Of a DNA stretch of 62,500 bases, positions 29,560 to 43,249 are shown in pieces. This DNA is from Chrysomallon squamiferum (taxonomy: Eukaryota; Mollusca; Gastropoda; Neomphalida; Peltospiridae). The stretch covers positions 16,551,772 to 16,614,271 of the forward strand of contig CM022666.1 of assembly GCA_012295275.1 (NCBI GenBank), given 5' to 3'. Within the stretch, counting starts at the first letter, position 1. Each line of letters opens with the position of its first letter. Position numbers and translations under genes: made by a program. The notes below the pieces were generated by a model. That model made no database searches. It was not told where the DNA came from and saw only the letters and a program-made list of their open reading frames with translations.

Positions 29560-29750
29560 TCTTAAACGCGGCTAAAAGCAGAACAGAGAACCGGAAATGA
29601 CGAGACGGTTGCCGCGCAGACCGGAAACAACTGAAAGCACAATACGAGGTATTCCATTAGCCAACTTCCGGCTCGTCTTTGTTCGCTGCGGTTTGTCGGC
29701 GTGATTGAGGACTGTAACCAACGAGGTGTGACGTCAACAAGTCGACTATA
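29560..29750. promoter_or_regulatory. CpG-rich block with three ETS sites and a CRE
   Basis: CCGGAA at 29591-29596 and 29621-29626, TTCCGG at 29666-29671, and TGACGTCA at 29729-29736. ETS plus CRE clusters are common at animal core promoters, but no adjacent exon was identified. Confidence 0.35.
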
Positions 29751-29885
29751 ACTCACTTCGTTGTTTGTCACGTATTGATAAACACAGACATCGTAACCAA
29801 AACGACAGTGTGACATCGTCAACCCAAACACGACTACAAACACACTAAACACAGACCTCGATGTTGTTTCTACACTTATTCATAA

Positions 29886-30009
29886 ACACAGACATCGAAA
29901 AAACCCAACCCAAACACAGACACACAGACAAACACACATATACACAGACATCGAAAAAAAACACACCCAAACACAGACTCATAGACAAACACACATATAC
30001 ACAGACATA
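29886..30009. repeat. 56-57-bp direct repeat, two copies plus start of a third
   Basis: Each copy begins acacagacatcgaaaaaa and ends acaaacacacatat, inside a generally CA-rich stretch. Confidence 0.65.
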
Positions 30010-30297
30010 TTCAGACACACAAACAAAATCACAGACAGATACAATTACTCAAACGTATGTTCAGAGAGAACAAATTCAAGCAGACAAATCTGTTTGTTAG
30101 AGAAACAAAATAGATGTACACAGAAACACGTACAGATACAATTACATAAATAAAAACGAACACGTACATACATATATACAGTATATCATATATCATACAT
30201 ATTCATTTAAAATTAACCAGAAAAAACGTTTTATCCAATAATTAATTAATGATTAAGTAATTGCTAACACAAACTATTTTTTTATTCACGTCATTCC

Positions 30298-30660
30298 TCT
30301 CACTTGTTGTAAAAGTACAATTTCGACTACGACAAAGACTCCTACTGCGATTACGACTTATTCTACATCTACAACTACCACTACGAGAAAACGACTACAA
30401 AACTAACACGACGACTACGACTACAACAACAACAACCATGACAAAAAAAAAATGATTTTTTCGACTACGACTACAACAACAACAACCACTACGACAAAAA
30501 CTCACCTTCGACTACGACTACAGCTATAGCTACAAGAATTCCCACTACCAAAACAATATGACTACGACCATGACTACACTTGCAGCTATAAGTACAACTA
30601 CATCAAGATTAACATTGCAACTACAACAGCATCTACGTCAGTTGCAGCTACAACTGCAAC
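30298..30660. repeat. Degenerate CTACGA/CTACAA triplet-based tract
   Basis: A C- and A-rich tract of act, aca, cga and cta triplets. The phrase tcgactacgactacaacaac recurs from about 30411 and 30470, showing an internal duplication of roughly 59 bp. Confidence 0.6.
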
Positions 30661-31163
30661 CGTTTCCATAGAAACATCAGCTATATATTACTTTCCTTTT
30701 CTTTCGTTTCCTTTTTTTTTTTTTTTTTTTTTTTTTTTGCTTGACTTGTATTTAAGGCGAAGATTTTGTGTAAAGAATTTTAACAAAAAACTAAATCTAA
30801 TCCTCTAAACTCCTCAGAGACACCGCGGTGCCTGAGAATACATTTGAAATCTGCTTTTAATAAAACTAAATTTGTAGACGCCACTTCCACTAAGCAGTAA
30901 CAGTAATCACAACAAATATTTTAGATACTTATGATAACCAGAAGGTTTTCTTTTATTTATTTAATTATTTATTTACTTACTTGTTTGTTTGTTTATTTGA
31001 TTTTATTTATTTGTTGGTTTGATAGGTGTGTCTCGTTTTTTATTTGTTTATGTATTTATGTACTGCAAAACATTATTATCATCATAGTTCTAATCATGAT
31101 CACAATTACGTTGTTTGTTGTCTTTTCATTTTTATTTCATTGTTGTTATTGTTATTATTATTA

Positions 31164-31231
<68 letters not shown>

Positions 31232-33094
31232 GCATTTGTATATACACACCTAATCATAAAGTACCTAATTGTGCTCTGCATCAAATTCCTTTTTTTTTTT
31301 TTGTTCTCTGTCTGTCTGTCTGTCTGTCTGTCTGTACACGCAGATATTAATTCACGTACATGTTTGATTTAAAAACTTTTTCTTCGTTATTTTTTCTTTT
31401 TCTTTCTTTCTCTCCGAAAAACGTTACAAACTGTTAACAATATGACTGGTTTAAAATTCCAGACAAAAATTATTTTAAAAATACTAAAATTCTATTACTT
31501 TTTCTACAAAGAATTTTAACCCCTATCGACAGTAAAACATCGACATCTGGTACTGACAACGTCATTACCTCGACATCGACAATAAAACATACACATCTGC
31601 CGCTGACATCTCCATTACCTCAGAATTCCACATTTCCGGTTTTCGTCCAGTCTTTTAAATCTTAGCCAGTCTTGTCGAAAGTTCTCACCAGATAATCTTA
31701 TTTCTACATTAATTTCTTCTCATGTTATTAATCGCTTTCGAGAATATTACTTTGGAAGAAAACTCAATATCCGCTGAAAATTTACATATTTATCCCGTCT
31801 TCTGACAGAACCAGTGGGAGAGAGGGGTGATCGAGATCTCACGGCCGCCATATTGATCTTTGTGAAAGTTATTTCCACGTCTGCGTCCAGGGAGGAGCGT
31901 GTTTGTGTCTTCGCGAGACTCCCGTTGTCGGACACTGAGGAAATGAAATCGCTGAGACGCAAAGAAGATAAGAGAAGAATGAGTAGGGAAGCCATTAGAC
32001 ATAAAAAGAAATCTAGCGAGACTTCATAAATCACGCCAAGCATCAACACAGACCGGTTTATGGTCGCAGTCTTTGAGCGAAATAATCTTTGTTTGGTGCT
32101 CTCCTTCTGTCGGAGGAATTACCATTTGGTACAGCCTCAAAGAGTAACGACAGAGCGATGATGAAAGCTGCTGGTTTAAATTAGACATGTTATTTCAAAT
32201 AAGATTATTTCAGTTCTCAACATAAAGGCAGTGAAAATAGCTATTTTCTTTAACCTTTTGTTGTTCGTTGATTCTGCACGGTAATAAATAAAGCAAAATA
32301 GTTTTTTAACAAATGACATAAAGTGTGTTTATATTAGCTATCCGAGACACGAGGAAATGAAGTTCGGTATAATGTTAAAAATAAAATAAATAACTGCAAG
32401 AACAAAAGCAACAACAACGGAAGAAAAATATTTAAATAAATAAATTGTCTTCGGTATAAAATAGAAATAAAAACGAATGTTTTAACTTCCTTTTTTTTTC
32501 AAAAAAGAAAAGAACGAAAGATAAGAAAATAATTCTGCATTGCGCGGATAATAAAAGTATATTCTTTATTTCTTTCTATCGTTTATTTGTCTATTCATTT
32601 ATACTAAAGAGTAATTAGCTACTTTTTAAAATACGATTAATTATAAGTACAGCGAGACAGATGAATAGACAGACAGACATACAGAGCTGAGGTATAATAC
32701 AGCAAGAAAAAAAATAACTAACAAGAAATATACATATACACACAAATTTGCTGTTTTATAAATAAACGTCTGTTAACAGAATATCGCAGACTGTGCAGCT
32801 TTTAACGCCAGTGAACAGAGTATTACAATGTTAACACAATTACGTCACAACAGGACAATTTAACACACTACAATTTACATAGCCGTGACGTTCACTTTTT
32901 ATTATTACAAAAACGTAACACTTTGATAATAAGGCTACTCGGAAGTCAATCACGTGTCTCAGAATGAGGTAACGGAAATGACGACAGCCTGAAGACATAT
33001 TTAAAGCGATCACCAGCTCTTAGTGTCATTAACCTCGATGACGTAAAATTTAAGGTGCTGGATTTATTAAGGTTTAACAAAGGAACATCAAACA

Positions 33095-33125
<31 letters not shown>

Positions 33126-33615
33126 AACGGTCAAATATGCAAAGATGCCTTTAATAATTCGTTCACAGAAGCATGTAATTAAATCACGTTTTGTTAAAAA
33201 ATTTCCACGTTCAGAGATTTCGTTTTTTGAGAAAATTACAATGACGTCACGTGTTAAAGACTTACCTAGTAAAGAAAGAATTTTGAAGAAAATCTTAGTT
33301 CTTGTTTAAAGTTTCAAAGAAAGGTTTAAACTAAAGGGGAAGAAGATGAGAAAATATGCTTCACTTTGTTTGTCAGTGAACATCTAACAAAACTTGCTTC
33401 GTCTTCTGTTCAGTGATTTCCGCCGTTCCGGTGCTCTGTGTGTTCACGGCAGGAAAGAGGAATGACAGGCTTGTCAAATTTAAAGGGTTAATTATTTCTG
33501 TAAATGAGTTTTAAAGGTCAGAGTAGATAAAAGTCAACTAGAAACTTGTTTTGTCGTCTGCAGTTAATCCTTGCTCGTCGTCCTCCGTCGAGAAATAAAA
33601 CTAATAACACTGATG

Positions 33616-33647
<32 letters not shown>

Positions 33648-34416
33648 GATAACATCATTGACGATAATTGTAGTAGTAATAGCAGTAGGGTGATAGTAGG
33701 AGTAGTTGTAGTGGTAGAAGTAGTAGTAGTAGAAATATTTTAACAGTAGTAGCAGCAGCAGCTGTTGTTGTAGCAGCAATAATTGTTCTGACGATATTTT
33801 GTGTTGTTGTTGTTGTTGTTATTATTATTATTATTATTATTATGTTATTGATTTATTTATTTTGTGAATTTATTTCGTAGCACTGTCTTACACTGTAAAG
33901 TGCGATCTCACAGTTACGTGACGTAACGTTTGCACATTGCACACTGTGTTTAATGGTGTGCTGTGTGGCGACGCCTGTTGGGGATCAGAGAGAAAACTGT
34001 GCACATATTTCCCATACAAATCTTTTTTTTTCTTTTTTTCTTATCGCCGCCTGTTTAAATTAAGGGGAGTGTTTTCCCCCACCCTCCTGTCTTGTTAAAA
34101 AAAAGTGAGTGCAGCACTGTCTTCTGAGGTGAACTGAGGTGAGCTGAGGTGAGCCGGTGTGCAAGAGGTGACCTTTGTTAGCTGTAATATCCTTCAGACG
34201 ACATCAAACAGCGAGTAGCAGACGATAACAAACAATAACGCAAACGTGTGAATCTGTCACGTGACCCACTGAGCTTTGAAATAGACACTTGAATAATAAT
34301 TGGAAAAAATACTTAGACACGGTTATAAATGAACACATACAGATATAAACGTAGACATATATACACTGAAAACAAAAGAGGGTGTATGAGTGTGTGTGTG
34401 TGTGTGTGAGAGAGAG

Positions 34417-34515
<99 letters not shown>

Positions 34516-35966
34516 AAGAGAAGACTTTCTGTAACAGTGTAAGATAATAACCGCTGTAATGTTGTAGTTATTAATTTAAAACTGGGGGTACGTCGTACAG
34601 TGAGAAAAGTCTAGAACGAATTCTGATCTGTTCCTTGATGCTTATCCAAGCGTCACATTTCCCGCCCGCACAACCACAGGTGCACACACGTTAGTCTTCA
34701 CGTGTCGATTGTTTTTCTTTAAACGTGAAAATCATTCTTTTTGTGTTAACTTATCTTCTTTCTTTTTATTAATTGTTGATCAGTCTTTCACTTGCTCTGC
34801 GTATAATGTCATATAAGATATTTTAGGATTTTTGTTTTTTTGTTTTTTATTTAATTAAATGCAGAACAAAGCCGAAAATCTTAATATTAAAAATATAAAG
34901 TTATAAACTGAAATAAACATATTTTTGAAGCACGCTCTCACCCACATCCAGTATTTTATTGTAAGCTTACGTTGTCGCTGATGTTGTTGTTATAAAATAT
35001 TTCTTTTAGGAATGAAGTCAAAGGTTAGCTTTTGATCAATTATATATTATTTATACACAAAATAAAAAAGCAAAAGAGACACATTTAAAACTTTATTTCG
35101 CGCCAAAATATTTCTTTTCTAAAGCATCAACACATCAATAAACTTGACACCCACAAAACTGTGATTTTTTCCTAATCCCCAAAACACCCGTCATCCCCAC
35201 GCTTTACACTAAACGTGTACACCCACTGTACAGCACGTTCTACCCCTCCCCCTGGCCTCAATTTCTTTTATTTTCTTTTTAAAACTTTTTCTCTGAGCTT
35301 GCAAAGCAGAGAAGGTTATTTAGATTATGCAGCGGAATTATCAGTGGACACAAAAACACAGCCTCCTACCCCTTTGTGCGTTTCCAGTCGCCAGTGGATT
35401 CGCATTGCAAACCTTCATTGTCTAGCGTGATCTATGTCAAATACAGAGACCTCTGAAAGTTTCCAGCCTAAATGAAATGGAAATACAATAGCAGGCTTAT
35501 ATAATTTATACGTTTTTCATAATGATCAATTTCACTGACGTCCTGCACTTTTAGAAATTTAAGAAGCGAGAAAGGAAAAAAGAAAGAATACGAAGAAAAA
35601 GAAGAAAAAGATACTTGTTCGGATACTTGACTTTAGTTGATCGTTTTAAACTCTGCAGAGAAATAAAAAAAAAAAAAAGGAAAGAAAGAAAAAAGAAGAA
35701 AAAGGCGGGAGAAATCATGTTTTTTGTGAGTGTGAAATTGATACAGGATGTGGTTTTCTGTTGAACAAAAAAAAAAAAAAAAAAAAAAAGGGGGGTTGAA
35801 GTATTTGATCGTTTAAAAAGTAAAACAGTTTAAATAAGATGAATTACTTACCTAAACCATCAGTAGTTAAAAAAAATAATGAATCATCATTTCTACTCAA
35901 ACGTAAACACTTAAATACTATCAACAAAATAAGCTGTAGTAATGAATAAAGAAAGAAAAGGTGAAA

Positions 35967-36015
<49 letters not shown>

Positions 36016-36359
36016 TTTGATTATTATAATAAAAATAACATTATCTATAACAATGACAACAACAAAAAGAAGAAGAAGAACAACAAACTCTATTAAAATA
36101 GAGCTGACATTAATTTAACTTCTAACATCGGGTTTCTTATTGTATTTTCATTACATACAGGTATTATCCTTGACATACACATTAAAATTAAAATTTGTTT
36201 AAAAACATAAACATCATTCTCCATTCATTTGTTTATTAATGATAAAAGAGTTTAGCTGAGTTAATTTGTTAAAAACGTCGACCATAACTCTTTAAATTAC
36301 CCATTTCTCCTACTTAATTATCTTTCTATAACTTTTTTCATTAAATAACAAGATAAACG
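30661..36359. other. Non-coding tract
   Basis: Simple repeats are (ATT)n 31155-31231, (TGTC)n 31303-31336, (AAAT)n 33096-33125, (GAT)n and (AGT)n 33610-33740, (GA)n 34408-34509 and (AAT)n 35968-36014. A complex block at about 31780-32040 has long frames on both strands and a CCGCCATATTG (YY1-like) near 31846. TGACGTCACGTG, a fused CRE and E-box, lies at 33242-33253. No gene is supported. Confidence 0.5.
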
Positions 36360-36640
36360 AGATCACCATGGAAACCATTGTTTGTTGTTATGACTGACAT
36401 ATGTCTGTACAATGGAGACCGCGTCCGATAGCTAACGACTCGTTACAAAGTATTCATATCAAACGGCCCGAACAACAATACGCACTGATTTCAAATTCAG
36501 ATCTTCCCGATTGGGAATGCGGACAAATTTGTTGTCGTTTGTTTAAATACGCGAGACTGGATGACTGGTGAAGTAAACTCATTTTGTCACCGCGCCTGCT
36601 ATCGATCCGTGCTCTAATACTTCATACACTAGAGAGTTCT
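36360..36640. promoter_or_regulatory. Complex block with clustered SOX-type sites (candidate enhancer)
   Basis: A repeat-free island carrying ccattgttt, acaatgg, gaacaacaat and a gggaatg TEAD-like core within 190 bp, with many CpGs. Motif clustering only. Confidence 0.3.
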
Positions 36641-36685
36641 AAAACATTACTATAACAGCCGTGTAGGCTAGAATGTTATAAAACA

Positions 36686-36752
<67 letters not shown>

Positions 36753-37460
36753 GTACACAGTACGTATATACATACTTACACAATTCACTAATACGTAATT
36801 ACATATACACTACACACACGTACATAAATATATTCATACATAATATAAGGAATTGCATTACATGTAAGTACATACGTGCATCTATATATAGAAATAGATA
36901 GACAGACATAATACATACATACATACAATATGCATGCAGATAGATATATAGATGGATAGATATGTAGTGAGAGAATCGAACGTCTATATAATTATAAATA
37001 CAGATATATATCTACATCTATCTGTCTATCTATCTATAGTGTCAGAGAGATAATATAAAACTGTAGATGCAGATATATGTGTATGAGATACTTTGGATTA
37101 TACAGTATCTAGGTAACAGTATTAAACAGTAAGAGAATTATAAATACAGATATATGTGTACATCTATCTGTCTATCTATCTATAGTGACAGAGAGATAAT
37201 ATAAAACTGTAGATACAGATATATGTGTATATGAGATACTTTGGATGATACAGTATCTAGGTAACAGTATTAAACAGTAAGAGAATTATAAATACAGATA
37301 TATATGTGTATGAGATACTTTGGATGATACAGTATCTAGGTAACAGTATTAAACAGTAAGAGAATTATAAATACAGATATATGTGTATATGTGTATATGA
37401 GATACAGTATCTAGGTAACAGTATCTAGGTAACAGTATCTAGGTAACAGTATTAAACAGT
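36686..37460. repeat. (CA)n then composite tandem repeat with nested (CTAT)n
   Basis: (CA)n covers 36686-36748. From about 36985, phrases gagatactttggatgatac, agtatctaggtaacagtatt and aaacagtaagagaattataa recur three to four times. The first two units are about 150 bp because they include a (CTAT) segment and gacagagagataatataaaa; later ones are shorter, and the last has a triplicated atctaggtaacagt. Confidence 0.75.
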
Positions 37461-37865
37461 AAGAAAAGGTGTCAAACAAAAGAGAGGCGTCTCACAGTTT
37501 TCCGGTGTTTTAAGAAATGTGCTAAATAAACGTCTCTCAACATTCTACCTGCGTGTTTCTTATCTAGTGTATTTCTCAGTTGTCAGATGATATAAAACAG
37601 TAAAGTTCACTGAGCGCTGGAGGCAGGAAGATTTGACTCACTTCACAGAGGGGTTTGTAGTTTGTAGTTTGTAGTTTGTTAACACAACACCTCCACCTTT
37701 ATCAGCAGTCTTATACCTGACCTTTAATTTGTAGATAAACAGTGTTCTCTCTTCCGTCTGTTTTATTCTACCTTTCGATTATCTCTGTATTTCTCTTTCT
37801 GGAATCATATCATTACTTTGTCTTATCTCCGTATTCCTCTTTTCTATCTCTTCTGCCTGTCTGTG

Positions 37866-37963
<98 letters not shown>

Positions 37964-38499
37964 TCCCTCCCCTCTCTCTCTCTCTCCACGCTTTCTATTT
38001 TTCCCATCGTTTTCTCTGCTGGATATTGGCTGAACACGTAATCTCAAGATTCAGCAGTTGCAAAGATAACATCTTTTTTAAAGTAATGATAATACGAGTG
38101 AAAGATTCACAGCAGACAGTTTATATCAAAGATGTTCAAATCGAGGCTCACGAGCAACACGCACTTCATTGACATTTAATGTGCAGATCGTAAAATAGCT
38201 TACTAGAGTTATTTTTCTGATAAGAGGTAATGATTTTTAATTTGTTTCTGCTCAACATGCAACAAAATTTATTTATTTTATTTTTTTTAAATCTTTTAAA
38301 TTACAGAGCTTTATGCTAATAAGAAGTTCTGTCTACCGTATGAAATATAAAAAACATATGAAATATAAAACAAGTATGAAATATTTGTTGCTCTTCTGGT
38401 TTCAGGTGTGTGAAGTATATCTTGCCTGAATCTAGTGATTCTCAGATTCCTGATTCATAGTCCAGACTAAGAAATGATTAACAATATTTTAATTTATCA

Positions 38500-38640
38500 C
38501 TGATGAAGATAAACGGCACCAGCTGTTGTACTAAAATGAGCACTGTCTAGATCCGGTCATAGCTAAATATGTTCACTGAGGAGAACAGATCCTGGTACAC
38601 TGGGCTCACGATCTAACCACTGAGCCGCTGTGATGTTTAC
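38500..38640 (-). mobile_element. Possible tRNA-derived SINE remnant
   Basis: On the minus strand, GCGGCTCAGTGGTTAGA (complement of about 38611-38628) is very like a tRNA D-arm and A box. No clear B box follows at the expected distance and no tail was identified, so this could be a truncated SINE, a tRNA fragment or chance. Confidence 0.3.
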
Positions 38641-38867
38641 ACGTGAGTGAGAATTCTCTGACTGGTAAAACGTAAACACTGAGAAAGGAAACAGGAACAG
38701 CGCGTCGCTGTGTTTCTTCGTGAAGTTTACAACTCGAGTCTGAACGACATTTACAGCAAAGAAATAAAATAATAAACTGTACGCCACATCGGCAGAGATT
38801 GTTTAAAAAGAGAAAAAATCTATGACATGTTTAATGTAAGACTTCTGTTATAACCAAACCACGTTAG

Positions 38868-38973
<106 letters not shown>

Positions 38974-39682
38974 CGATATATATATAAAGTAATCAGTAAG
39001 AGAGCGAGTCAGACAATTTTAGAGAGTCAAACACATAAAAAGAGAGGAGATATAGAAAGTTAGAGGTACACGAAAATAATCATAGACATGGAGACATAGA
39101 AAGCGTCTGAAAGAGAGACAGACAGAGACACAGCAATAGAGAGAGGAAGACAGAGGGACAGAAAAAGAGAGAAAGAGACAGCTACGCAGAGACACAGAGA
39201 CACAGTGAAGGAGAGAGAGAGAGAACGGGGAAGGGGTGTATCATGTATACCCGTATTTAAACAATGATATACATCTGGTAATCAATACCTATGATAGTTT
39301 CTATACACACACACTTAAAGTGACCGGGTATAAACACTGATAAACAACAGACAACTGTCGCAGCCCGTGCACGTCGCTTTCAGCAGTGTAACTAATCCAG
39401 TCACTGACATGCACGAGCACACACACCCATGTGATTACACTGGAGTCCACGTTAATACAATATCTCTGTGCTGCTCACTCGGCCGTGACGCTACATGCAT
39501 TAACCGTCCTCGGCTAACGGTAAAAGACGATGTGTACCGTTAAACATAAAAAAATATAAAATCTTAAAATTTATTAAAAACAATTATTAATAACCGTGTT
39601 GTACAAAATGGTATGTACTATCTTCTTATTTCATTTTCTTATTTGTCATTTTATTTTTTTATTTTATTAAGCTATTATTAAG

Positions 39683-39725
<43 letters not shown>

Positions 39726-40065
39726 TTTCTGATCTAGCTATTGTATATTTATAATAAATAAGCAGATTTATTTACATAAAACATCAAATTTTACATTTTT
39801 TAATTTATGAAACGACGTTGGGAAACATAAATCAATTTGCATTTTTGTTTATTGTGTACATAATATGATTTAGATCAATTAAATGTATTCTGTATTATAT
39901 ACTGTATATTAAAAAAAAAAAAAAAAGTTATCTTGACATAAATCATTATTTATCAGAATATAACTTTGCACAGTAAATATGGTCACTGAAGTTCAAGGTA
40001 AATCCGTGGAGATCGTCGAGTAATTCATGGTGGGTTTCTATCAATAAGACTCCCCTTGATAGCGT

Positions 40066-40117
40066 GTCCAGCAGTAGTAGTAGCAGCAGAGAACAAACAG
40101 TAGTAGTAGTGATTTAA

Positions 40118-40161
<44 letters not shown>

Positions 40162-40182
40162 ATTTATTATTATTATTATTAA

Positions 40183-40220
<38 letters not shown>

Positions 40221-40500
40221 ATGATTTATTATTATTATTATTAGTAGTAGTAGTAGTAGTAGTAGTGGTAGTAATATAATAATAATAGTAATAATTAATT
40301 ATAGTACTAGTGGTGGTAGTGGTGATGGTCGTAGCAGCAACAAAACTAGAAATAATAGTAATAGTAGTAGTAATACTAGTAGTACTAGTAGTAGTAGTGA
40401 CAATAGTACTAATAGTAGTAATAGTAGTAGTAGTAATGTTAGTAGTAATGATAGTAGGTATAGAAATATTAGTATTGATGGTAATAAGTAGTAACAGTAA
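40066..40500. repeat. Imperfect (AGT)n array with embedded (ATT) blocks
   Basis: About 430 bp. A block of agt repeats ending in gatttattattattattatt is present at least twice, so local duplication is visible. Confidence 0.85.
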
Positions 40501-41590
40501 GATTTTAGTAAGAGTGTAATGTACGTTATCACGTGACATTATTTTAAAATAATGTAAAATTTCAGTTTCAGTTGTAGAAAGTTCACCACTGATACTTGAT
40601 ATAAGTAACCTGCAAGTGTTATTTCAAATACAAATAACATTATATAAAACTTTATACTCTTTTAACTTAGCGATTATTTTATTTTATTTTATTTACCGTA
40701 TCTCATTACTAAAACAACAAATCAGATATTTTAATAGTTTTTTTTCCCTTTGAAATGAATGAATAAGTTATAAGAGAATACATTATTTAAATATAGCCTG
40801 CGTCATGGTGCAGTGAACAATAAAAAATACACACTAGCGTTGTACAAACTTCAAAGACAAAAGCTTTTAATGTAGACGCTGTTGTTTCTTTATGATGATG
40901 ACGATGACGACGTTTTTTTCAGCAGATAATGAAGAAATAATCAGAACGTCTCTAACCCGCCAGCAACAACAGTGACTACAACAACAACAATAAATACAGT
41001 ACATCAAACATCAACTACTGTTACTCAGCAAATAAGATATAGTTAATAATCAAAGCCATACGACAATTTTATTTCATTGTTTATTTATTTATTTATTTAA
41101 ATTTTTGTTTGCTTTCTGTTTCATACGTTTCCGTTTTTTATTTTTAATCTCTGTTTTCGTTCTTTCTTTTCCCTCATAATTTCATTGTTTCGTTCTTCTG
41201 TCCTTTCTATTGTTTCCTTTTTTTTCTTTATCTATATGTATGAATATTTTGTTGTTGTTTTTGCTCTGATTTGTTTCTCTAATTTTTTTTTGTTCACTTT
41301 TCTTTACTTCTTTTCTTTGTTTCATTGTTCATTTATGTTTATTTATTTAGTTGTCTTTTGTGTTTATTCTTTAATTTGTTTTAAATAACCAATCACATAC
41401 ACATGCAAACACAAACACAAACACACAAATGAACACATGAAAAGGTGTTTGTATAAGACGTTAATTAATCTTATTCAAGACACACTGAACATTAATTTTA
41501 ATCTGACATTAACGTTTAATTGTGAAACAGCTAATTAATTATGGACATTAATTAAACGTATTAATAAAAACTGACTAATCAGTAATCATT

Positions 41591-41601
41591 ATATACATAC
41601 A

Positions 41602-41635
<34 letters not shown>

Positions 41636-41646
41636 CATATATATAT

Positions 41647-41714
<68 letters not shown>

Positions 41715-41715
41715 G

Positions 41716-41801
<86 letters not shown>
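41591..41801. repeat. (CATA)n, (TA)n and (GA)n in series
   Basis: Three adjoining arrays. The (TA)n part (about 41633-41724) is long enough to extrude as a cruciform. The (GA)n part is about 75 bp. Confidence 0.85.
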
Positions 41802-41804
<3 letters not shown>

Positions 41805-42389
41805 CACACATACATAACCTCAATAAATGTTTATTTTACTAATTACTTTTATCACATTGTTTGATCTAACACGCAATCGGATTTACGGTAATAATAAATA
41901 AAAGTTGTAATAGTAAAAACTCAATTAAATTCTAATTATTATAAGATTATTTCAGATCATTACGATAATGTTATTTGTCTTGTTCTGACTTGTTCATTAA
42001 TCTGGAGATAATCTGTTGGATTACTGCCAGATAAAACGGTCTATTTATATAACCATGTCAAGACAGTTTTTAATTTCAAAGAATCAATACATTGTTATAA
42101 CCTGAACTGTCTGTCACGCCTCGATGATTCTCATATTCGAAGGCTTGGCGTAACGCAATATTCTTTTATAATAAAAGATATCTGTAAATTGTTTAATTTC
42201 GTCTGTGTCGTTAGGTAACGAATCGCTAATTAAACTCGACTCAAAGTCTTGTATAATCAGGTGATTACTGTGTGTACTAATTGGCCGCGGTTTATGTGTA
42301 AATCTGATGTAAATCTTAGTTTTGTAATCTCGACTGTTAACACGCAAAGCAACGTTCTCGCTACCGATCAATCGACGCCGAGGCATAGT

Positions 42390-42760
42390 TACATATTTGT
42401 CATTGGTCGATATTCGTCACGTGATCCGTTATGTTATTATTGTAGGTACGCTGGTGTGGAGATCGCGGCGTTCTCTGTGCTAGAAGCAGATTTGTTTGGG
42501 TTCGGGAAACTCGCTCGTTGTGGTGAGAGATCAGATCGTTCACTGAAAACGTGTCACTGGCGCCAGCTGATAGCAGACGACATTCGGAAACACAGCACAC
42601 CGGTCTACATTCATTGATCGTCGGCCATTTCTACATCTCGTCTGCTACTAGTACTACTACTACTACTGTTTACTGTCTGCGGTACATGGAACTCAGGCGC
42701 AGTCTCTGATTTATTTTGCCAGCAGTCGTGGAAGCACTTTCAGGAGGAATTTCCTCCAAG
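42390..42760 (+). promoter_or_regulatory. Presumed promoter / 5' leader of the type II membrane protein gene
   Basis: This stretch is free of long repeats, except for a short (ACT)n run near 42646-42666, and is richer in CpG than the surroundings. It holds CACGTG within gtcacgtgat (42418-42423), a palindromic ctggcgccag near 42556 and GGCCATTT, a YY1-like core, near 42622. No convincing TATA box was seen; the transcription start cannot be placed from sequence. An open frame crosses this region (42249-42617) but is not in frame with the gene and has no family resemblance. An upstream non-coding exon with its acceptor at 42724 (ttttgccagcag) is possible. Confidence 0.4.
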
Positions 42761-43237
42761 ATGTCGGGTTTAACGGACGCTGCACACAACCTAATGGAGA
42801 GGAACCACGACCAGGATTCCTCGCAGGTTCTGCTGGATTCTAAGAACGCTCTGAGAACGAACAACGGCAACGCGAAGGCAGAGAAAGCCATGCGCGACTT
42901 CGAGTGTCTGCAGGAGAGACTGGCGAAACTTACTTGTTATCTTTATGGTTTGACGGCGATCGTCGTTGCAGGAATGTTAATTCTTATCGTCATCGTGGCC
43001 GTTCTGTACGGGAAACTCAGCTACGACGTCCAGCATCATTCGCACCAGCCCAAAGTGGGCGAGCAGATTTCGAAAATTTTGGAAGATGAGGAATTGTGTT
43101 TTTTGTGTAGTGCGTTGAAACTTGGGCCCAGCCCGCAGGAAGAGCACATGTTAGATCAGTTCATTCGCAAACACGACAAAGACGGAGAAAAATGTTGTGT
43201 GGAAAGTCCCCCGCAGTTACTAGATCTGCTCCAGCTG
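42761..43237 (+). CDS. Exon 1 of a type II single-pass membrane protein, TNF-ligand-like (partial gene)
   Basis: This exon encodes 159 residues in phase 0. The start is the ATG at 42761, in good context (A at -3, G at -1); an in-frame TGA lies upstream at 42707-42709. Residues 1-58 are polar and lack a signal peptide. Residues 59-83 form one hydrophobic segment (CYLYGLTAIVVAGMLILIVI and on), with RLAK just before it, so a type II topology is expected. The outer part has a CxxC at 113-116, a CC pair at 145-146 and a leucine-rich helical end (QLLDLLQL). The exon stops at a consensus donor, CTG|GTGAGT; read-through would add nine residues and a stop. Base composition is clearly richer in GC than the flanks. 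Known: TNF superfamily ligands are type II proteins with a stalk before a C-terminal trimer domain. Inferred: this could be such a ligand, but the defining domain is outside the window. Confidence is high for a real exon, moderate for the family. Confidence 0.82.
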
Positions 43238-43249
43238 GTGAGTACTCAC

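Noticed and set aside
42504-42513. gggaaactcg as an NF-kB/Rel site near the promoter
   Set aside because: Half of the site deviates from the consensus, and a single weak match is expected by chance.
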